DNA of 64,000 nucleotides. Origin: Paramecium tetraurelia (lineage: Eukaryota; Ciliophora; Oligohymenophorea; Peniculida; Parameciidae). The notes beneath the pieces were generated by a model, which was not told where the DNA came from, did not search any database, and saw only the letters and a list, made by a program, of their open reading frames with translations. A program made the position numbers and the translations under genes. The DNA lies in NCBI RefSeq assembly GCF_000165425.1, contig NW_001798999.1, forward strand, positions 186,001-250,000, given 5' to 3'. The first letter of the stretch is position 1; each line of letters opens with the position of its first letter. Shown piece after piece: positions 1 through 11,734 of this stretch.

Positions 1-291
1 AAAATCAATTAATTCTACTTCTTATTTGCTTTAAATAGATTAGATATAAAGTACCTTGAACTAAATTTAAATTTGACAGATTCATTTGGCAAAAGGCTTG
101 AAGTATGTAAATCTTCTTTTTCGAAAGTCCAAAATATGATCCTTTTTTCTAATGTAATTGTAAATAGAGCAATTTAATTGTTGAGTTCAAACAATTAAAA
201 CCTCAAGGGCTCTGATTCTGTATATTTAAGATTATGTTCATTGATGATTTATAATGTTTTTGAATTGAGAACTTACAATTTTGAATCTTGA
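1..291 (+). CDS. C-terminal end of an unrecognised protein (5' truncated)
   Basis: Frame 1 is open from the first base to a TGA at 289-291 and gives about 96 residues under the ciliate code. Hydrophobic residues, chiefly leucine, recur with polar ones (for example YLELNLNLTDSFGKRLEV), which loosely suggests a leucine-rich-repeat or helical-repeat protein, but I recognise no family. The start lies outside the window. No intron is needed in the visible part. Coding character is inferred from residue composition and from the absence of TGA over 288 bases, so it could still be chance in such AT-rich DNA. Confidence 0.5.
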
Positions 292-556
292 GTAAGTATA
301 AATATGTATTTTAAACATTTTGTAACAATCACTTATTTAGCTGCTTGTTTCAATTACGATTTGATTATTTTATTGTCTAATTGAAGTAGATATATTTATG
401 TATTATCAATCAATATTGCACCTATCTATTGTGAACAATATAATTTAGGTTATTACAATCCTTCAATTTTGAGTTCAGTTGCCAAAGAAAATTGATATTG
501 GCAATCAATTTTGAAAAATTAAATATTCTCATTATTTTGGATAATTATTAGATAAT

Positions 557-822
557 ATGTATGCGCAAAATACACAAGGACGAAATCCGATATATCTTTA
601 TCTGAATTCAGATAGTATTTTTCAGAGCTATTGATACATGATACTAAGTAGAGACACTTAGAAGATTTTTTGCATACAAACAGATAATCCAAACTCTTGA
701 TTTCTAATGCATGATAATTTTCAACATCAGATACATCAACAGTCTCTTAATCTAATATTGTATTTTAATTAGAAGCACAAGTGTACCTATCATTCGAATC
801 AGAATTTACTTGTAATGATTGA
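557..822 (+). CDS. Possible small spliced gene, unrecognised
   Basis: An ATG at 557 opens MYAQNTQGRNPIYLYLNSD. The frame meets a TGA unless a 34-nt GT...AG segment (615-648) is removed. A second, 31-nt GT...AG segment (742-772) then gives a 66-residue product ending at a TGA at 820-822, with the plausible end QVYLSFESEFTCND. The coding length after splicing is divisible by three. Both introns are at the long end of the sizes seen elsewhere in this window, and other splits are possible. Read without splicing, one frame holds two TGAs. No family is recognised. Confidence 0.3.
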
Positions 823-999
823 TGCTTGAAGACATAAAAGTGGATAAATAAATAATATTTAATATATTTATCAATTATATTAAATAACTTTGAATATATT
901 CCTAATTCATAGTAAATCAAAATGATTGTTATAGATTAACCTTAACTCAAATATTATATAATTGAAATATAGTTATTGTGACATAATATATTGTAGTAA

Positions 1000-2830
1000 T
1001 CAGAATAAAAACTTCTCTAACACCTAACTCTATATCAATAGCATCTCCATTATTTCGAATTAATTTTTTTGTGCTATTAAATATTCTTAAGAACAGTTTT
1101 TTTTGCTGGCATTATATTACTGCGTCCTGGACTTCGGTATACCATACAAACTTCCAGTCTAATTAGTAGATTAACTTTGAGACATTGATTCTTGTCCAAA
1201 ATTTGATTCTTGTCCAAAATTAGATAACAAATTCTCTGAAAAATTAGCGATTGCATTCAATTTGGCATTAAGAGTATTCTCAGAATAGAATAACTCTTTT
1301 TATAATTAAATCAAGTCATTAGCCACAGATTCAGGTTTAAAATTTACGATTCTATCCACAAGGCTTTTGTATTATTTGCCAAAATACAAAGCGTCCCCTA
1401 ACAAATGATTCTAATATAAATAATTCTATTTACAATATTGACTTAGTTTTCTCTTAGTTCATTTCTCAAATGACTAATTTCTTTCTCTTTAGCTTGTTGA
1501 ATTTAATTGAATTAAGCTTAGTAATAAGCAAATGTCTCCTATTTGTAATTCTCAAATTAGTTTTGACTAACCTCTAAAGCATTCTTATATAATTTAAATA
1601 ATGTTATACCTCAAGTTGTTACAAATTCGATTTCAATTCAATATTTTCATTTTCATATTCTTGAAAGACCGTATGATATTTTTCTTTCTCTTCTTGATGA
1701 ATTAGATCTTTGGATTAGAGCACTTCTATAGATTATAATAATTTTTCAATCTAAATAATTAACCTATATATATTTACTTCTTGCTGTTTTAATTCTAATT
1801 CCTGCTTTAATGATGCAATTTAGCAATTTGAATCTTAGATCTAGACTTGTTATTATTTACTCGTATTCTATAAGGATGCAATTTATTCATTTAGTTTGTT
1901 CACTAGTTACTTTTTCTAATCTAATTCGTCTATTTAGAACCTAATGATTTTTTAAGAACCAGATATATTATTTTGTTATTTCTGATGACCAGATTTGTAC
2001 TTATCACTGCTAATATTGGATTCCTTATTGCTCTTATTAAGCGAAATAGGGGTTTTGCAATTGTCAAAGTTGCAGCTACTAAACCGTTGATGATGGGATT
2101 TGTTAATTGACTTTTGCGTACTATTTGGATCAGCCTTAAACTTATTCTGAATCTGAACCAGGTGTTTATTCAACTTGTCTATTTGTGAACCTGCAAATGA
2201 CTTTTATTTCACCTCTTCTATGATTTCATACACTATACTAACGATATCTTTGAACATTGATTAGAATTAAGATGTTTAATCATTACTAATTTCTTATTTC
2301 TCGACAGCAGGTCTTTAATTCAGTTCTTGTATTAAGAGAAAGATCATATACTTTAGTAATATGAGATCAGTGCTTCTATAAAAGTCATAACACGTTTGTG
2401 CATTATCTAAACAGAAAAGCTTCATTTTAGCAATTATAGCCGCACATGTATTATGATCATTCTCTTTAGCATATTTCAATAGTTTCACCTTCTTCTCGAT
2501 TTACAATAAGGCAGGGAATGTTTGTTAGGAAATGCTGGAAATTGAAGAATATTTCTGAAGATGGATGTCAAACACATTCTCGTTTTGAGTAAATGAAGAG
2601 CACGATGCCTTTTCGGTTGGCTTAATCAATCGTTCTGTCCATTGTTCAACATCGTGCTTTTTAACTTGCAAGTAAGGAGTAGGGGATGATTTCTCGAGCA
2701 ATTGGTTAATTTCTCTGCTTGCAAAAGGTCGGGGTTAAAGTGGAGAGACAGAGTGTTCACTTGATTTTTTATTGCCTGAATATAGAATTTGGAGTTTCTG
2801 AAGCAGCTGACTGCTTGATGATGAGTTCAT
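1000..2830 (-). CDS. Coiled-coil protein, unrecognised
   Basis: The reading begins at ATG 2830 (MNSSSSSQLLQKLQI) and ends at TGA 1002-1000. Introns of 26 nt (1609-1584, gtataac...ataag) and 23 nt (1433-1411, gtaaata...attag) keep the frame and leave 593 codons. The N-terminal third is Ser/Pro/Gln-rich. The middle and C-terminal parts are charged and rich in Gln, Glu and Lys with heptad-like leucines (EKEISHLRNELREN), so an extended coiled coil is likely. A short exact repeat, SNFGQE twice in tandem, lies near the C-terminus. No catalytic motif or membrane segment is seen. A structural or scaffold role is only an inference. Confidence 0.8.
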
Positions 2831-3176
2831 TTATAATTAACAGATATTTATACTAGGTTTAGTAAACCTATAAAATTTAATAAAAACAAAACAAGGCTTT
2901 TTGAAAACTGGCTACTCTTACGCTAGAGATATCAATAACCACAATAATAATTATTCATCCATTGAGTTGAACTCGAACAGTGAATATTTATTTATTTTAC
3001 TGATAATTTCAGTCAATCATTTCCAACATATTCTTTTAATCCTAAATACCTTAGCAAATTATAGAAAATAATATTCATATCTACCAACTAGATTAGAATT
3101 CATATTCATATATGTTAAATCAATAATCCATTTTTAGAATTTAAATAATATTTTGTTTACAAGTAAATAACACCAA
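2831..3176. other. Intergenic stretch, 346 bp
   Basis: This gap lies upstream of the coiled-coil gene that starts at 2830 and downstream of the stop at 3177. A plus-strand frame without TGA crosses most of it (residues such as GYSYARDINN), but it has no convincing start and may be chance. A small palindrome, AGGTTT/AAACCT around a 3-nt loop, lies near 2854-2868. Nothing else is supported. Confidence 0.4.
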
Positions 3177-4671
3177 TCATTTTGACCTTTAATACATCCA
3201 TCCAGCAATGCCTATTGTCATCATAATAAAACCAGTAATCTTAAAGTTTCTTCTATTTTTCTAATCTTAAATGCATTTGGTTTAGTCAGGGTCATATAAA
3301 TTAGATTCCATTTTCGAGTTAATTTGAGTTCTCTCTTAAGTATCATAACAACAACTTGTGACTTATATGTTTTCTCCTTGTGTTTAATCATAAGAATAGA
3401 CAGTTTGTAATTCTTCTTATAAAGTGGTGACTCGTAAATCTTAAAAACTGGCATCCGAAGATATTGATGCTAATGATTTTAAGTTTTAAGATTTAATCTA
3501 TTATTCACTTAAATATTCCATTTTCTTTTCTGAATTTTTACTGCTATCAATAATGACTGATTTAAATTGCCAAGGCTTTTTAGGGGATATTTATATTAGT
3601 TCCTATAAACAGTCATTGTCACTTGATTGATTTTCCATTATTTCATCATCATATTAAGAGGTTCCTTTGGAATCTTGTCCCTATTGGGAATGTTTTGATA
3701 ATTTAATCTCACCAAGATTATGATGAGTCTTGTATCTAAATCTTTGCCGAATTGATATTGATTCTGTTTACTATGTTAATTTTGATTGCTCTTCAGAATT
3801 ATCTTGAATCTTCATTTGATTTAATTATGACTTTAGGTTTAGAATAGTTTAGATAAGGTCCAAGATTTCATCTTCAGAGGATATATTTGATCCAGATTTA
3901 TTTAAAATTTGCATTTGTAAGTTGATAAGGAACTCAATTAAATTTATCAATATCATACTTGTATCATCATTATGAATAGGATTATTCACATAATTAGTGT
4001 GTTTCTAATTTATTGTTCTCTTGTGGTTTAACTAAAATAATTCTGTCACTGTTTTCAATTATTTAATTAATCTATTATTGAGACTGACACTTTACTCCTT
4101 CAGATCATCAATTTAGATGAGATTATTTTTAATTTTATCTTAAGCCTTATTTAGTTAATATTAAATTTACAAATTTATAACGATTTTTTAATTGTTGCTT
4201 TTATTATGTTAGAGTAGTCTAAATTTTATTGAATTGTTCATTCTCTTCTTTTATAGATAGATATCTGTCTCTACATATCTTTATTCCTTCAGTAAGGTCA
4301 CTGATTTTCTATATTATTGAAGGATCATTGTGAATTTCACTAATCGATTTTTCAATCTTATGCAAATGAGATTCTTGTAAATCAAGCTCAATGTGTAGTT
4401 TTACTCTTCTATTTTTGATATTCTTTATTACTGAATATTATCCCTCAATATTATTTTGAAGAGTGTTTAGTTCTTAAGTGATTTAGAATATTTTTGAATT
4501 GAGTTAGGCTAATTAAAATTCTTTTTTCTAGTATGTAATTTCATGAGTTTAGATAAATAACTCAAACAGTTTAGTCGTGGGTGGGTTGTCAAGGTTCATG
4601 CCATGCTTTTGAAGATACTCATACAGTATTTGAATTATATGATGGTTCTATGGCAAACAGATTTCATTCAT
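3177..4671 (-). CDS. Coiled-coil protein with C-terminal membrane anchor
   Basis: The reading starts at ATG 4671 (MNEICLPQNHHIIQILYEYL) and ends at TGA 3179-3177. One 25-nt intron (4170-4146) leaves 489 residues with an exact frame. After a short N-terminal helical region (roughly residues 1-45) come about 200 residues of Gln/Lys/Glu-rich coiled coil. A polar Ser-rich stretch follows. The last 25 residues contain a single hydrophobic segment (ITGFIMMTIGIAGWM) followed by YQRSK and the stop. This layout is typical of tail-anchored coiled-coil proteins such as golgin-like tethers. That assignment is an inference from architecture, not from a recognised domain. The gene lies 62 bp downstream of its neighbour's stop. 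Confidence 0.75.
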
Positions 4672-4733
4672 AGATTTTATTTTATTTACAAAAATATAAA
4701 ACACCGTTAATAACATTAATACTCAATCTAATT

Positions 4734-5743
4734 TCATTCTCTAGTTTAAGTTTCCTCAGTTACTTCCTCAGGTTGCTTCTCCTCTTCTACTTCTTTTCTT
4801 TAATCAACCAAACTACTTTGATATGTTTGAATTGTTTTTTAGTATTAGGACTTAAGAATTGTAAGGATGTTCAACTATTTCAATGCTGTAATGAGGAGTG
4901 CTTTAAATTCTTCAAACTTTTGAGCTTCAATAAATGTTTTCAATGCTATTAATTATTCTTATAAGTGTTTGATTAATTCCTTGTTGTTGTATTTCTCTCT
5001 CAAAACATTTAACCTAGACTTGAGTTCCTCCAAAGAAGTTGTATAAAGACTTGAGATGGGTGAGACGACTATTACTTTATAAGTGAAAAGAGTGGCATTC
5101 AAATGTTATTTAAAATTGAGTGTAACAAAGACCTTCAATTGTTGAACCTTTTATCCTCCAAATGTGTGAATCTCATTCTTAAGTAAAGTAAAGAGTCCTT
5201 GAGTTATTTCTGTAAGATTATGAGCTAATTGAACTGTTCTTTGATTATAGGTTTACTCTGAGTTTGTGGCCTTAGCTTCTTTCAAAACAGCCTTCTACAA
5301 TCTGACGATATTGCCTTCAATTGAAGTCAAGAATTTATTAGCCACATTGTCACAGGTGTGTAACACAAATTAAGTCGCGCCATTGTTTTTGGCCAAATCA
5401 ACTCCTGAATCAATTGCCTTCTTTGAGTTCTCTCTTAATTGATCAGTAAGTTCTTTTCCCTTTTACTTGAGTTTCTATCCTTGTTCTGCTATGTTGAAAG
5501 TTTTTTCATATGATTGAACTATCTGGAAACTTCTATTTATGTTATCATCGACAGTGTCTGTCACTTTTTAAACAAAGGGTTCAGTTACTTTATCTGCATA
5601 GACAACGATGTTCTCTACAAATTTGGGTGCTCTATTAATTTTAGGTTTAAAGTTTACTTTAATGGAAGTTTTTAGTAATTTGTGGTGATTAAGGACTTGG
5701 TTCTTGATAAGATATTTCCAATGTATTTCTATTATTCTGACAT
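4734..5743 (-). CDS. Alpha-helical protein, distantly perilipin-like at best
   Basis: ATG 5743 opens MSEQQKYIGNILSRTKSLIT and the reading ends at TGA 4736-4734. A 26-nt intron (5657-5632) is required and leaves 327 residues. The protein is strongly helical and amphipathic, with many Thr, Val, Lys and Gln, and ends in an acidic tail rich in Glu and Pro (about residues 300-327). The arrangement of an N-terminal block (APKFVENIVVYADKVTEPF) and long 11-mer-like amphipathic helices vaguely recalls perilipin/PAT lipid-droplet proteins, but no signature is present and I would not name it. There is no signal peptide or transmembrane segment. Confidence 0.75.
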
Positions 5744-6478
5744 GAAATTTAAATTAATGATTAGTGATCAAGGAAGAGTGACCAACTTAAGTACTCATTT
5801 GATTATGATGTAAAATCACTGTTTAATACGCATTTGAGTTTAAATAATTTCTGATTTACAGTTTGCAATGCAAAATAATTAATTTTAATGACGGTATAAT
5901 TATTGAAAAACCTTATATTAATAATTACGACATTTTTGTGCTCTTGCACATCAAATCCAACGTCTTATCATTCCGATAAAAAATGGATACCTTCGAAAAT
6001 AATTATACTTACCTATATCAAATACCGAAATAACAACCCTTTCAATTTACACGACATGATAGAAATGAATCTTTTTCATTTACGCTGATATTTTCGATAA
6101 CTATAACAAATAATATATGCATAAATGATCAATATGAAATCCTATGCAAGTCAGATAAAACATTTTTCTCTAAAATAATAAATATTTTGTAGCCTCAAGA
6201 ACAAGGATTTTTTTATCATATAAATAATCAATTATACTTTCAATATATACACTACTATAAATTACATACAATTTTAAGGAACTTCTAATAATTCAACCAA
6301 TATTTATATTCTTCAGATCAGATTACAAATAGATGGAAAACCAAATTCATCAAACACTTAGACACGCTGGTTTTTGTTTGCAAACAAGCATAATAATCAG
6401 GTTTTTACATACTTTATTAATTCTGAATTTCCAATACTTAAACTATTTTTATTAATAAATTACATTTACGAATTAACT
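5744..6478. other. AT-rich intergenic stretch, 735 bp
   Basis: This is the upstream region of the minus-strand gene that starts at 5743. The only notable item is a 66-codon plus-strand frame at 5888-6088 (ATG to TGA) whose early part, LILIITTFLCSC, is hydrophobic like a signal peptide. There is no supporting intron or family match and chance is likely. Nothing else stands out. Confidence 0.35.
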
Positions 6479-6778
6479 ATGTACTCTTTCTTAGTTATTC
6501 TGGGATCACAACAAGCAGATCCATTTTATTAGATAGTGATTTAATAACAATCATCCACTTAATAACAGGTAAAAATAAAAATACAATTCTGGCTCTACTT
6601 CTTAATTATTAATATAATTCAGGTATTGGCAACATTAAGATTATAAATATTTGTCTTTAACAAGCAGCATATTAATAGAATTTGTAATTTGGGTAGAGCA
6701 TAATTAAATATTAAATGCAATGCTTTTCAATATTTTCAGCTCGCAGCGATTAAAAGATTTAATTAATTAGGATTGTGA
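6479..6778 (+). CDS. Small unrecognised protein
   Basis: An open frame from ATG 6479 to TGA 6776-6778 encodes 99 residues, starting MYSFLVILGSQQADPFYQIV. A Gln/Ser-rich patch near residues 25-33 is followed by a hydrophobic stretch (WLYFLIINIIQVL) that could be a membrane segment. A GT...AG pair of 54 nt inside it is far longer than the other introns here, so I leave it unspliced. The neighbouring frame at 6841 runs the same way and the two might belong together. No family is recognised. Confidence 0.4.
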
Positions 6779-6840
6779 GTTGTATAAATAAATATACTTA
6801 CTCATTTGAAATTGAAAATACAAAATAAAAAATTAATTAA

Positions 6841-7186
6841 ATGTCAAGAAATGAATAAATATGTATTTATTTTTATTTTGTACTTAATTACATATAGGAA
6901 TTTAGAACATTTTTGATAAATTTAAATCAATTATGCTTAAATTAATTTGCATTCAATTAATCATTATCGAATTCACTACCTCATTTAAAAAAACTAATAT
7001 AATTTAATTTTTCCACTGATAACATTTAAATGTAAAATTGTAATGTTTTCATTCAGAATATTGTTAATAACAAGAGAGAAAGTGGGATCGCTATTTGATA
7101 ACATCATTATTTACAGTAAATTTCTATTTAGGATTATACAAACTTCTTTATTTAATTTAAAGAAAACATAATACAATCTGTGTTGA
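6841..7186 (+). CDS. Small Leu/Asn-rich protein, one intron
   Basis: ATG 6841 opens MSRNEQICIYFYF. The unspliced frame would stop at a TGA just after 7100. Removing a typical 25-nt intron (7032-7056, gtaaaat...ttcag) continues the reading through REKVGSLFDNIII to TGA 7184-7186, giving 106 residues. The middle (LNQLCLNQFAFNQSLSNSLP) has the leucine/asparagine rhythm of leucine-rich repeats, but a single short copy is not proof. An 18-nt GT...AG segment near the 5' end is also possible. Confidence 0.45.
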
Positions 7187-7211
7187 CTTAATGAACACAT
7201 AAGCTTAGTTA

Positions 7212-7496
7212 ATGGGATTTAAATGCGGTAAATTACTTAAGACCTTAAGAGATTAAGATGGAATAATTCCCATTCTGTTTAAAATACATACCATAATGCG
7301 AGACATAAAAAACTTTTGAGATTCAGTGGAGTAAACTATATTTACCGCTACTAGAAGGGAATTTATATGTGGAGGAAATCTTCTTAAATAAGATAAACTT
7401 AGATACCTATTCAATCTATACTTAAAAACAAGGGAAGGTCCACTTATTGAGAGATTACTATTGATATAAACCATTTATATTTATACTATTTCTTGA
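7212..7496 (+). other. Coding-like frame broken by one TGA
   Basis: From ATG 7212 (MGFKCGKLLKTLRDQDGIIP) a frame of 94 codons runs to TGA 7494-7496 with a single internal TGA at 7317-7319. Both sides look protein-like (DKLRYLFNLYLKTREGPLIE after the break). Splicing alternatives exist: a 26-nt GTTT...AG plus a 29-nt GT...AG would bypass the TGA in another frame. The opposite strand is also open for about 73 codons. It may be a small gene with unusual introns, a decayed gene, or chance. Confidence 0.3.
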
Positions 7497-7651
7497 ATGC
7501 TGCTTTTCATGTTAAAAAGCTATATATATTAGATAAATAAAAAAAATAGAATTCTGTAAAATATCAGAATAAAAAAGTAATACAGAATACAAAAATAATG
7601 CTTATAAGTAAGGAATATATCATACGCATTAAAATAAATGCAGCATAGTTA

Positions 7652-9366
7652 TCATTATATAGTTTGTTTAATGCGTTTCCTGTTTTTCGGAATTGGAGAT
7701 TGATCCTACCTTTAAATTATTTTGTCCTCTTCCCTCTATATATATTGTGATATAAGATACCAATTAATGATTCTTTAATTGAGGAAACAGGGATGAGGTT
7801 TTGAGTTCTTAACGAAAAGAATTCTAAAATCAAATTAATTAATTACTTATTTCATTGTTAAAATACATTTTCCTAGTTGAACAGGAGTTAAATGCTCTTT
7901 AAGTTATTCCCACATTAAGTCAACCTAAATGGCTTCACTTTGAATTACTTTTAATTGATCTTGAATTTTTTATATCGAACTAAATTTGAATGTGTAATTA
8001 TACTCGGAAATATTATTTGTGACACTCTATAATTTTGATTTTATTCTTCTAACTTTTTTAATTTGATCAGGCTAAATTTGTAATTTTTTGAAGGTCTCTT
8101 TCATCCAATCTGTATAATCCCTATTCATTACAATAAGAATTACTCTGATTATAATGCAAAGAAATCTTTATTATTTTCTAAGGAGTATATCAAATATTTA
8201 GTTTAGATTGGCAGGTATGCTTCAATCATAGATTCACAGTATTATCTAGCAGCATCCTTGCGTTCTTAAATGTTTGAATTAGTTCTATATCTTAAGGCAT
8301 CTAAAATAATTTCAATTTCAAAATTTTCTTTATTTTTAAGTAGGCAAGTTTCTAATTTATCAAATAATTATTATTATTATTCTAAAAAAGTTTAAAACTA
8401 AATTTCAAATGCAAATATACATTCTCCTCTATTTTATTGCAAATTCTTGCCTAATTAGATTCCTTTAATCTTTAAATTTCCTCTTGCAATTCTTTGACTT
8501 TAGTTTCCAAGAGTTCATAATATAGTTTCTTTCTGGCTCTTGAATTTCTAGCGGATTCTCTATTCTTTGCTAATTTCTATTAAACTGAATCGATATTTTC
8601 ATCACCAGTCATTTGACATGATTACATTTCAATTTGATCGTTAGGAATAATTGATGATTTTCTCTACAATTTTATTTAGTTCTTCCTAATTGAATAGAAT
8701 TTCTTAAATTTACGTTTGTCTTGATGAAGTTTTTATAGTTAAATCAATTTTTTTCTATGTTTGATCAGCTAACAGAGTGATTTTCTTTTTGTAAATACTT
8801 TTTGCTTAATTGACATTAAATAGACTTTTGTTCTCTGAGATAATATTTTGATTATCAAAATACGTTATATCTGGCTTGAATTGAGAATTGATTTATTATT
8901 CAGATTCTAAATAAGATAAGCTATCTAATAAATTACTTATATATATATTGAATTCCTAAAATGATGGTTCGTTACTCCTAAACCCACTGTCTTGTAATGG
9001 ATTTTTGTATTCTTTGAAATCTTCAAGTGTTTTGACTTAACAATTCAGTCTGTCTATTCCAAATTCTTCAGATTGCATTTCTAAATTTCCGCTGCTCCTA
9101 AATAAGATAGGCTTCTAAAACTCAGGTTCATGGAATTCATAAATTTAAATAGGAGTGGCACTTTCTTCCAAACCTACCGAAGAACAATATTAATCTGGTT
9201 AAACTAGAAACCCAGAATTTTAGATAAGACTTCCTCCTCCATATGGTCCAAAATTTGAGCAGAGACTTATGAATAATAAAAAGGTATACTTGTCTTACAG
9301 ATTCCCTAACCCACTCTAAAAGTATTGAGCTATCTCGCTTCTATTAGGCATAAAAAAATCACTCAT
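7652..9366 (-). CDS. bZIP transcription factor
   Basis: The product is a predicted sequence-specific DNA-binding factor that dimerises by a leucine zipper. The reading starts at ATG 9366 (MSDFFMPNRSEIAQYF) and ends at TGA 7654-7652. Around residues 255-305 lies a classical bZIP: basic region KNRESARNSRARKK, with the conserved N-x7-R spacing, followed by leucine heptads (LLETKVKELQEEIQRLKESN). Downstream, LTPVQLGKCILTM resembles the C-terminal helices of plant-type bZIPs. The extreme C-terminus (IPKNRKRIK) is basic like a nuclear signal. Introns of 23 nt (7846-7824) and 25 nt (7760-7736) near the 3' end are needed to stay in frame. The total length implies at least one more short intron in the body, which I did not place, so the exact length of roughly 540 residues is uncertain. 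Confidence 0.85.
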
Positions 9367-9537
9367 AATTATATAAACAAACTTAGAAACTTATTCTTCC
9401 GATAAATTAATAATAATAAAAAGCTTACTCAGTTATCGTTAATAAAAATAAATAGATTTAAAAGATAAGAATATTGTTTAAAATATGAAGTCTAACAACA
9501 AACTAGTGTAATCTTAAATTAGATATATAATATGCAC

Positions 9538-11563
9538 TCATTTAGGTTCTTACTTATCGGCATTTTTGTTATTGGGAATGATTGAAGGTACATTAGTTCT
9601 TTTTTGGAGAAGTTCATTCCGAATGGATTATGGTAGAGTATTAATAATCCAAGGATGCTCTAAAGCTTGTTCTGGTGTCAATCTCTAAAATTGATTCCAT
9701 TCTAGACACTTGCTAATGAACTAATTGTGTGATATCTATCTAATACATCATAGAAATCGGCACCTGCCTTTACAAGTAATTGAGGGAGAGGCTTCAATTG
9801 CTGAGTCTACTCATTTTCTTTTATTTTGTAATTGAGTTGATATTTATCATCAAAAAACTTTACTTTCCTTGGACTTTAATCAATCACTTCTTTTGGAGGC
9901 ATCCCAAGAACCTTAGTTTAAGCATAGAGCAATTCCTTTTCAGTTTTAGATTGAAACAGAGAATCTCCTAAAAAGAGTTCAGCCATGATGCATCCAAAGC
10001 TCCACATATCTATTTGAAATGTGTAATTAATTCCAAATATTATCTCTGGAGCTCTATAAAATCTGCTCTTGATTTAATACAATATACGTATACTTGAATG
10101 TAGGTGTACATTTTATTGTTAGCAAAGCAACTTGAGCCAAAGTCAATCACCTTAAGACCTGACTTAGTGAATTCTTTTAGGAGAATGTTTTCTGGTTTTA
10201 GATCACAATGGATGATATTGCATGCCTTCAAATAGAGGAGAGCTTAGAGGATTTGGATTGCGAATCTTCTGATCAAATCAGGTTCCAGGCCTACAAAATT
10301 ATTCAAAGCCAGAAATTCGTAGAGATTACAACAAAGTAATTCGAAAACCATGCACTTTCTAGTTTAATTTGAATGTCTTACTATGTGATTTCTGAATTCA
10401 AAAAAATTCATCAATTTAATCAGACAATAAGAATTATCTGCTTTATTGATGATCTTCAGCAAGTCTATTTCGATTAGTGCTTATTAATAAAACTTCTCTC
10501 TGTTCTTTATAATTTTGATAGCCATCTCTTTGCGATGTTTGTGATCAAAGACTTTAAAAACATAACCAAAACTGCCATTCCCTAATTTGTCTAGCATTTC
10601 ATACCTAAAAGCTATCTAATCCTGCTTAATGAATTTATAGTCTCCACTAAGGGAATAAGCATCATATAAATACTGTTAATTATCGTATCCATGATTAAAT
10701 TGATTTCCTAGGGGATCTCTCTGGGCTTTTGCAATATTTTTAGGAGCGAGATAATAAATAGTTTCATAATCTATAATCTCCTTCTTCTCGAATTCACTGA
10801 GCTAATCTGAATAGTGTTATAAGACATATTATGCTATTTAAGGTAGTTGAAACTGATCAGGTAATTACTTGACAGTAGATTAAGGTTGATGGGTTGTCAA
10901 GGAGTAAGTTTTGGTTTGATTTCGTTGTTTAATATTGGATGTGATTTTGTTTTGGAGATCCAAAAACTTTTATTGGTTTTGTTGAAGTAGCTTTTCAGAT
11001 TTGCTTAAATTAGGATTGCCAAGTGTCGATGGTAATTTCTGAGTTACTTCTTGGTCGATTTGTTCTGGGTTGGTTCTGAGATGTAACTTTGTGATCTAAG
11101 GTATTAGGTTACTAGTTATTTGAGTGTTAATTCCTATACGATATTGAATTGTGTTTACTTTTGGCTTAATCGAACGTATGCAATTGGTCCTATTCTTTAA
11201 TGAGGATCGATTTTAGTTGGAGATGATATGATTTTTATTGTCCTTTAGTTTACGTTTCATTTTAATGAAGATCAACTTGTATACAATAAAAATAAACATA
11301 CGATGATTGCTAATACTAATTGGTTTGTTGGATTTTGTAAAATCAGGAGGAGATTTTATATGTTATCTTTGTGTGGCTCTACTAGTTATTGGTGGGCATT
11401 CTTTAATCAATTGTTTTTGAGTTTATCGAGCAGGGTTAATTTTATAAGGACTTTTGCCGATGATGTCAAAGCTCCTTATTTTTTTGATTGAATCTTTGGT
11501 CGAGTATAAAGTAGTTTATTTGGGCTAGATGTTGACGAGATTTAATAAACTGAGTTATTTCAT
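9538..11563 (-). CDS. DYRK-family dual-specificity protein kinase
   Basis: This is a Ser/Thr kinase expected to autophosphorylate on tyrosine while folding. The start is ATG 11563 ([20 protein letters not shown]). Four introns (11301-11276, 11158-11134, 10093-10068, 9746-9721; 25-26 nt each) leave exactly 640 codons to TGA 9540-9538. A long polar N-terminus precedes a DH-box-like segment ([20 protein letters not shown]) that marks DYRK class II. The kinase domain spans about residues 300-605: glycine loop GNGSFGYV near 312, lysine in [12 protein letters not shown] near 436, DFGSSC near 457, the DYRK activation-loop pair YTY near 472, then SRFYRAPE. An intron splits the codons just after YTYIQ. 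All catalytic residues are present. The first two introns are essential: without them the N-terminus reads in a different, less protein-like frame. Confidence 0.93.
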
Positions 11564-11734
11564 TATAATCCACTTTAATGAAAATTAAAGTATTTAAAAG
11601 TTGAAATGTGTTTGTATGTAAAGTATCAATCATTTACACGGGAATTGCTATTGAGTTTTCAATTAATTCTAAGAAAATTGTATAAATATTGAGAAGTGTG
11701 ATATGTTATAGAAAATCAAAATTATCTATATCAA

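Noticed and set aside
2853..2868. Short palindrome AGGTTT...AAACCT
   Set aside because: The six-base arms are too short to separate from chance in AT-rich DNA.
5888..6088. Lipoprotein-like small frame with a hydrophobic start ending in Cys
   Set aside because: It lies in AT-rich intergenic DNA and has no homologue or intron support. Bacterial-type lipoproteins are not expected in a ciliate nucleus. With one stop codon, such frames arise by chance.
6479..7186. Joining the two small plus-strand frames into one gene
   Set aside because: No GT...AG segment of normal size joins them in frame. They are kept separate.
7253..7474. Minus-strand frame of about 73 codons
   Set aside because: It overlaps a better plus-strand reading and has no start context or domain. 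It is probably the complement of coding-like sequence.
11303..11491. Plus-strand 62-codon frame in the gap before the U-box gene
   Set aside because: It is the complement of the N-terminal exon of the DYRK kinase gene, whose minus-strand model is exact in length and frame.
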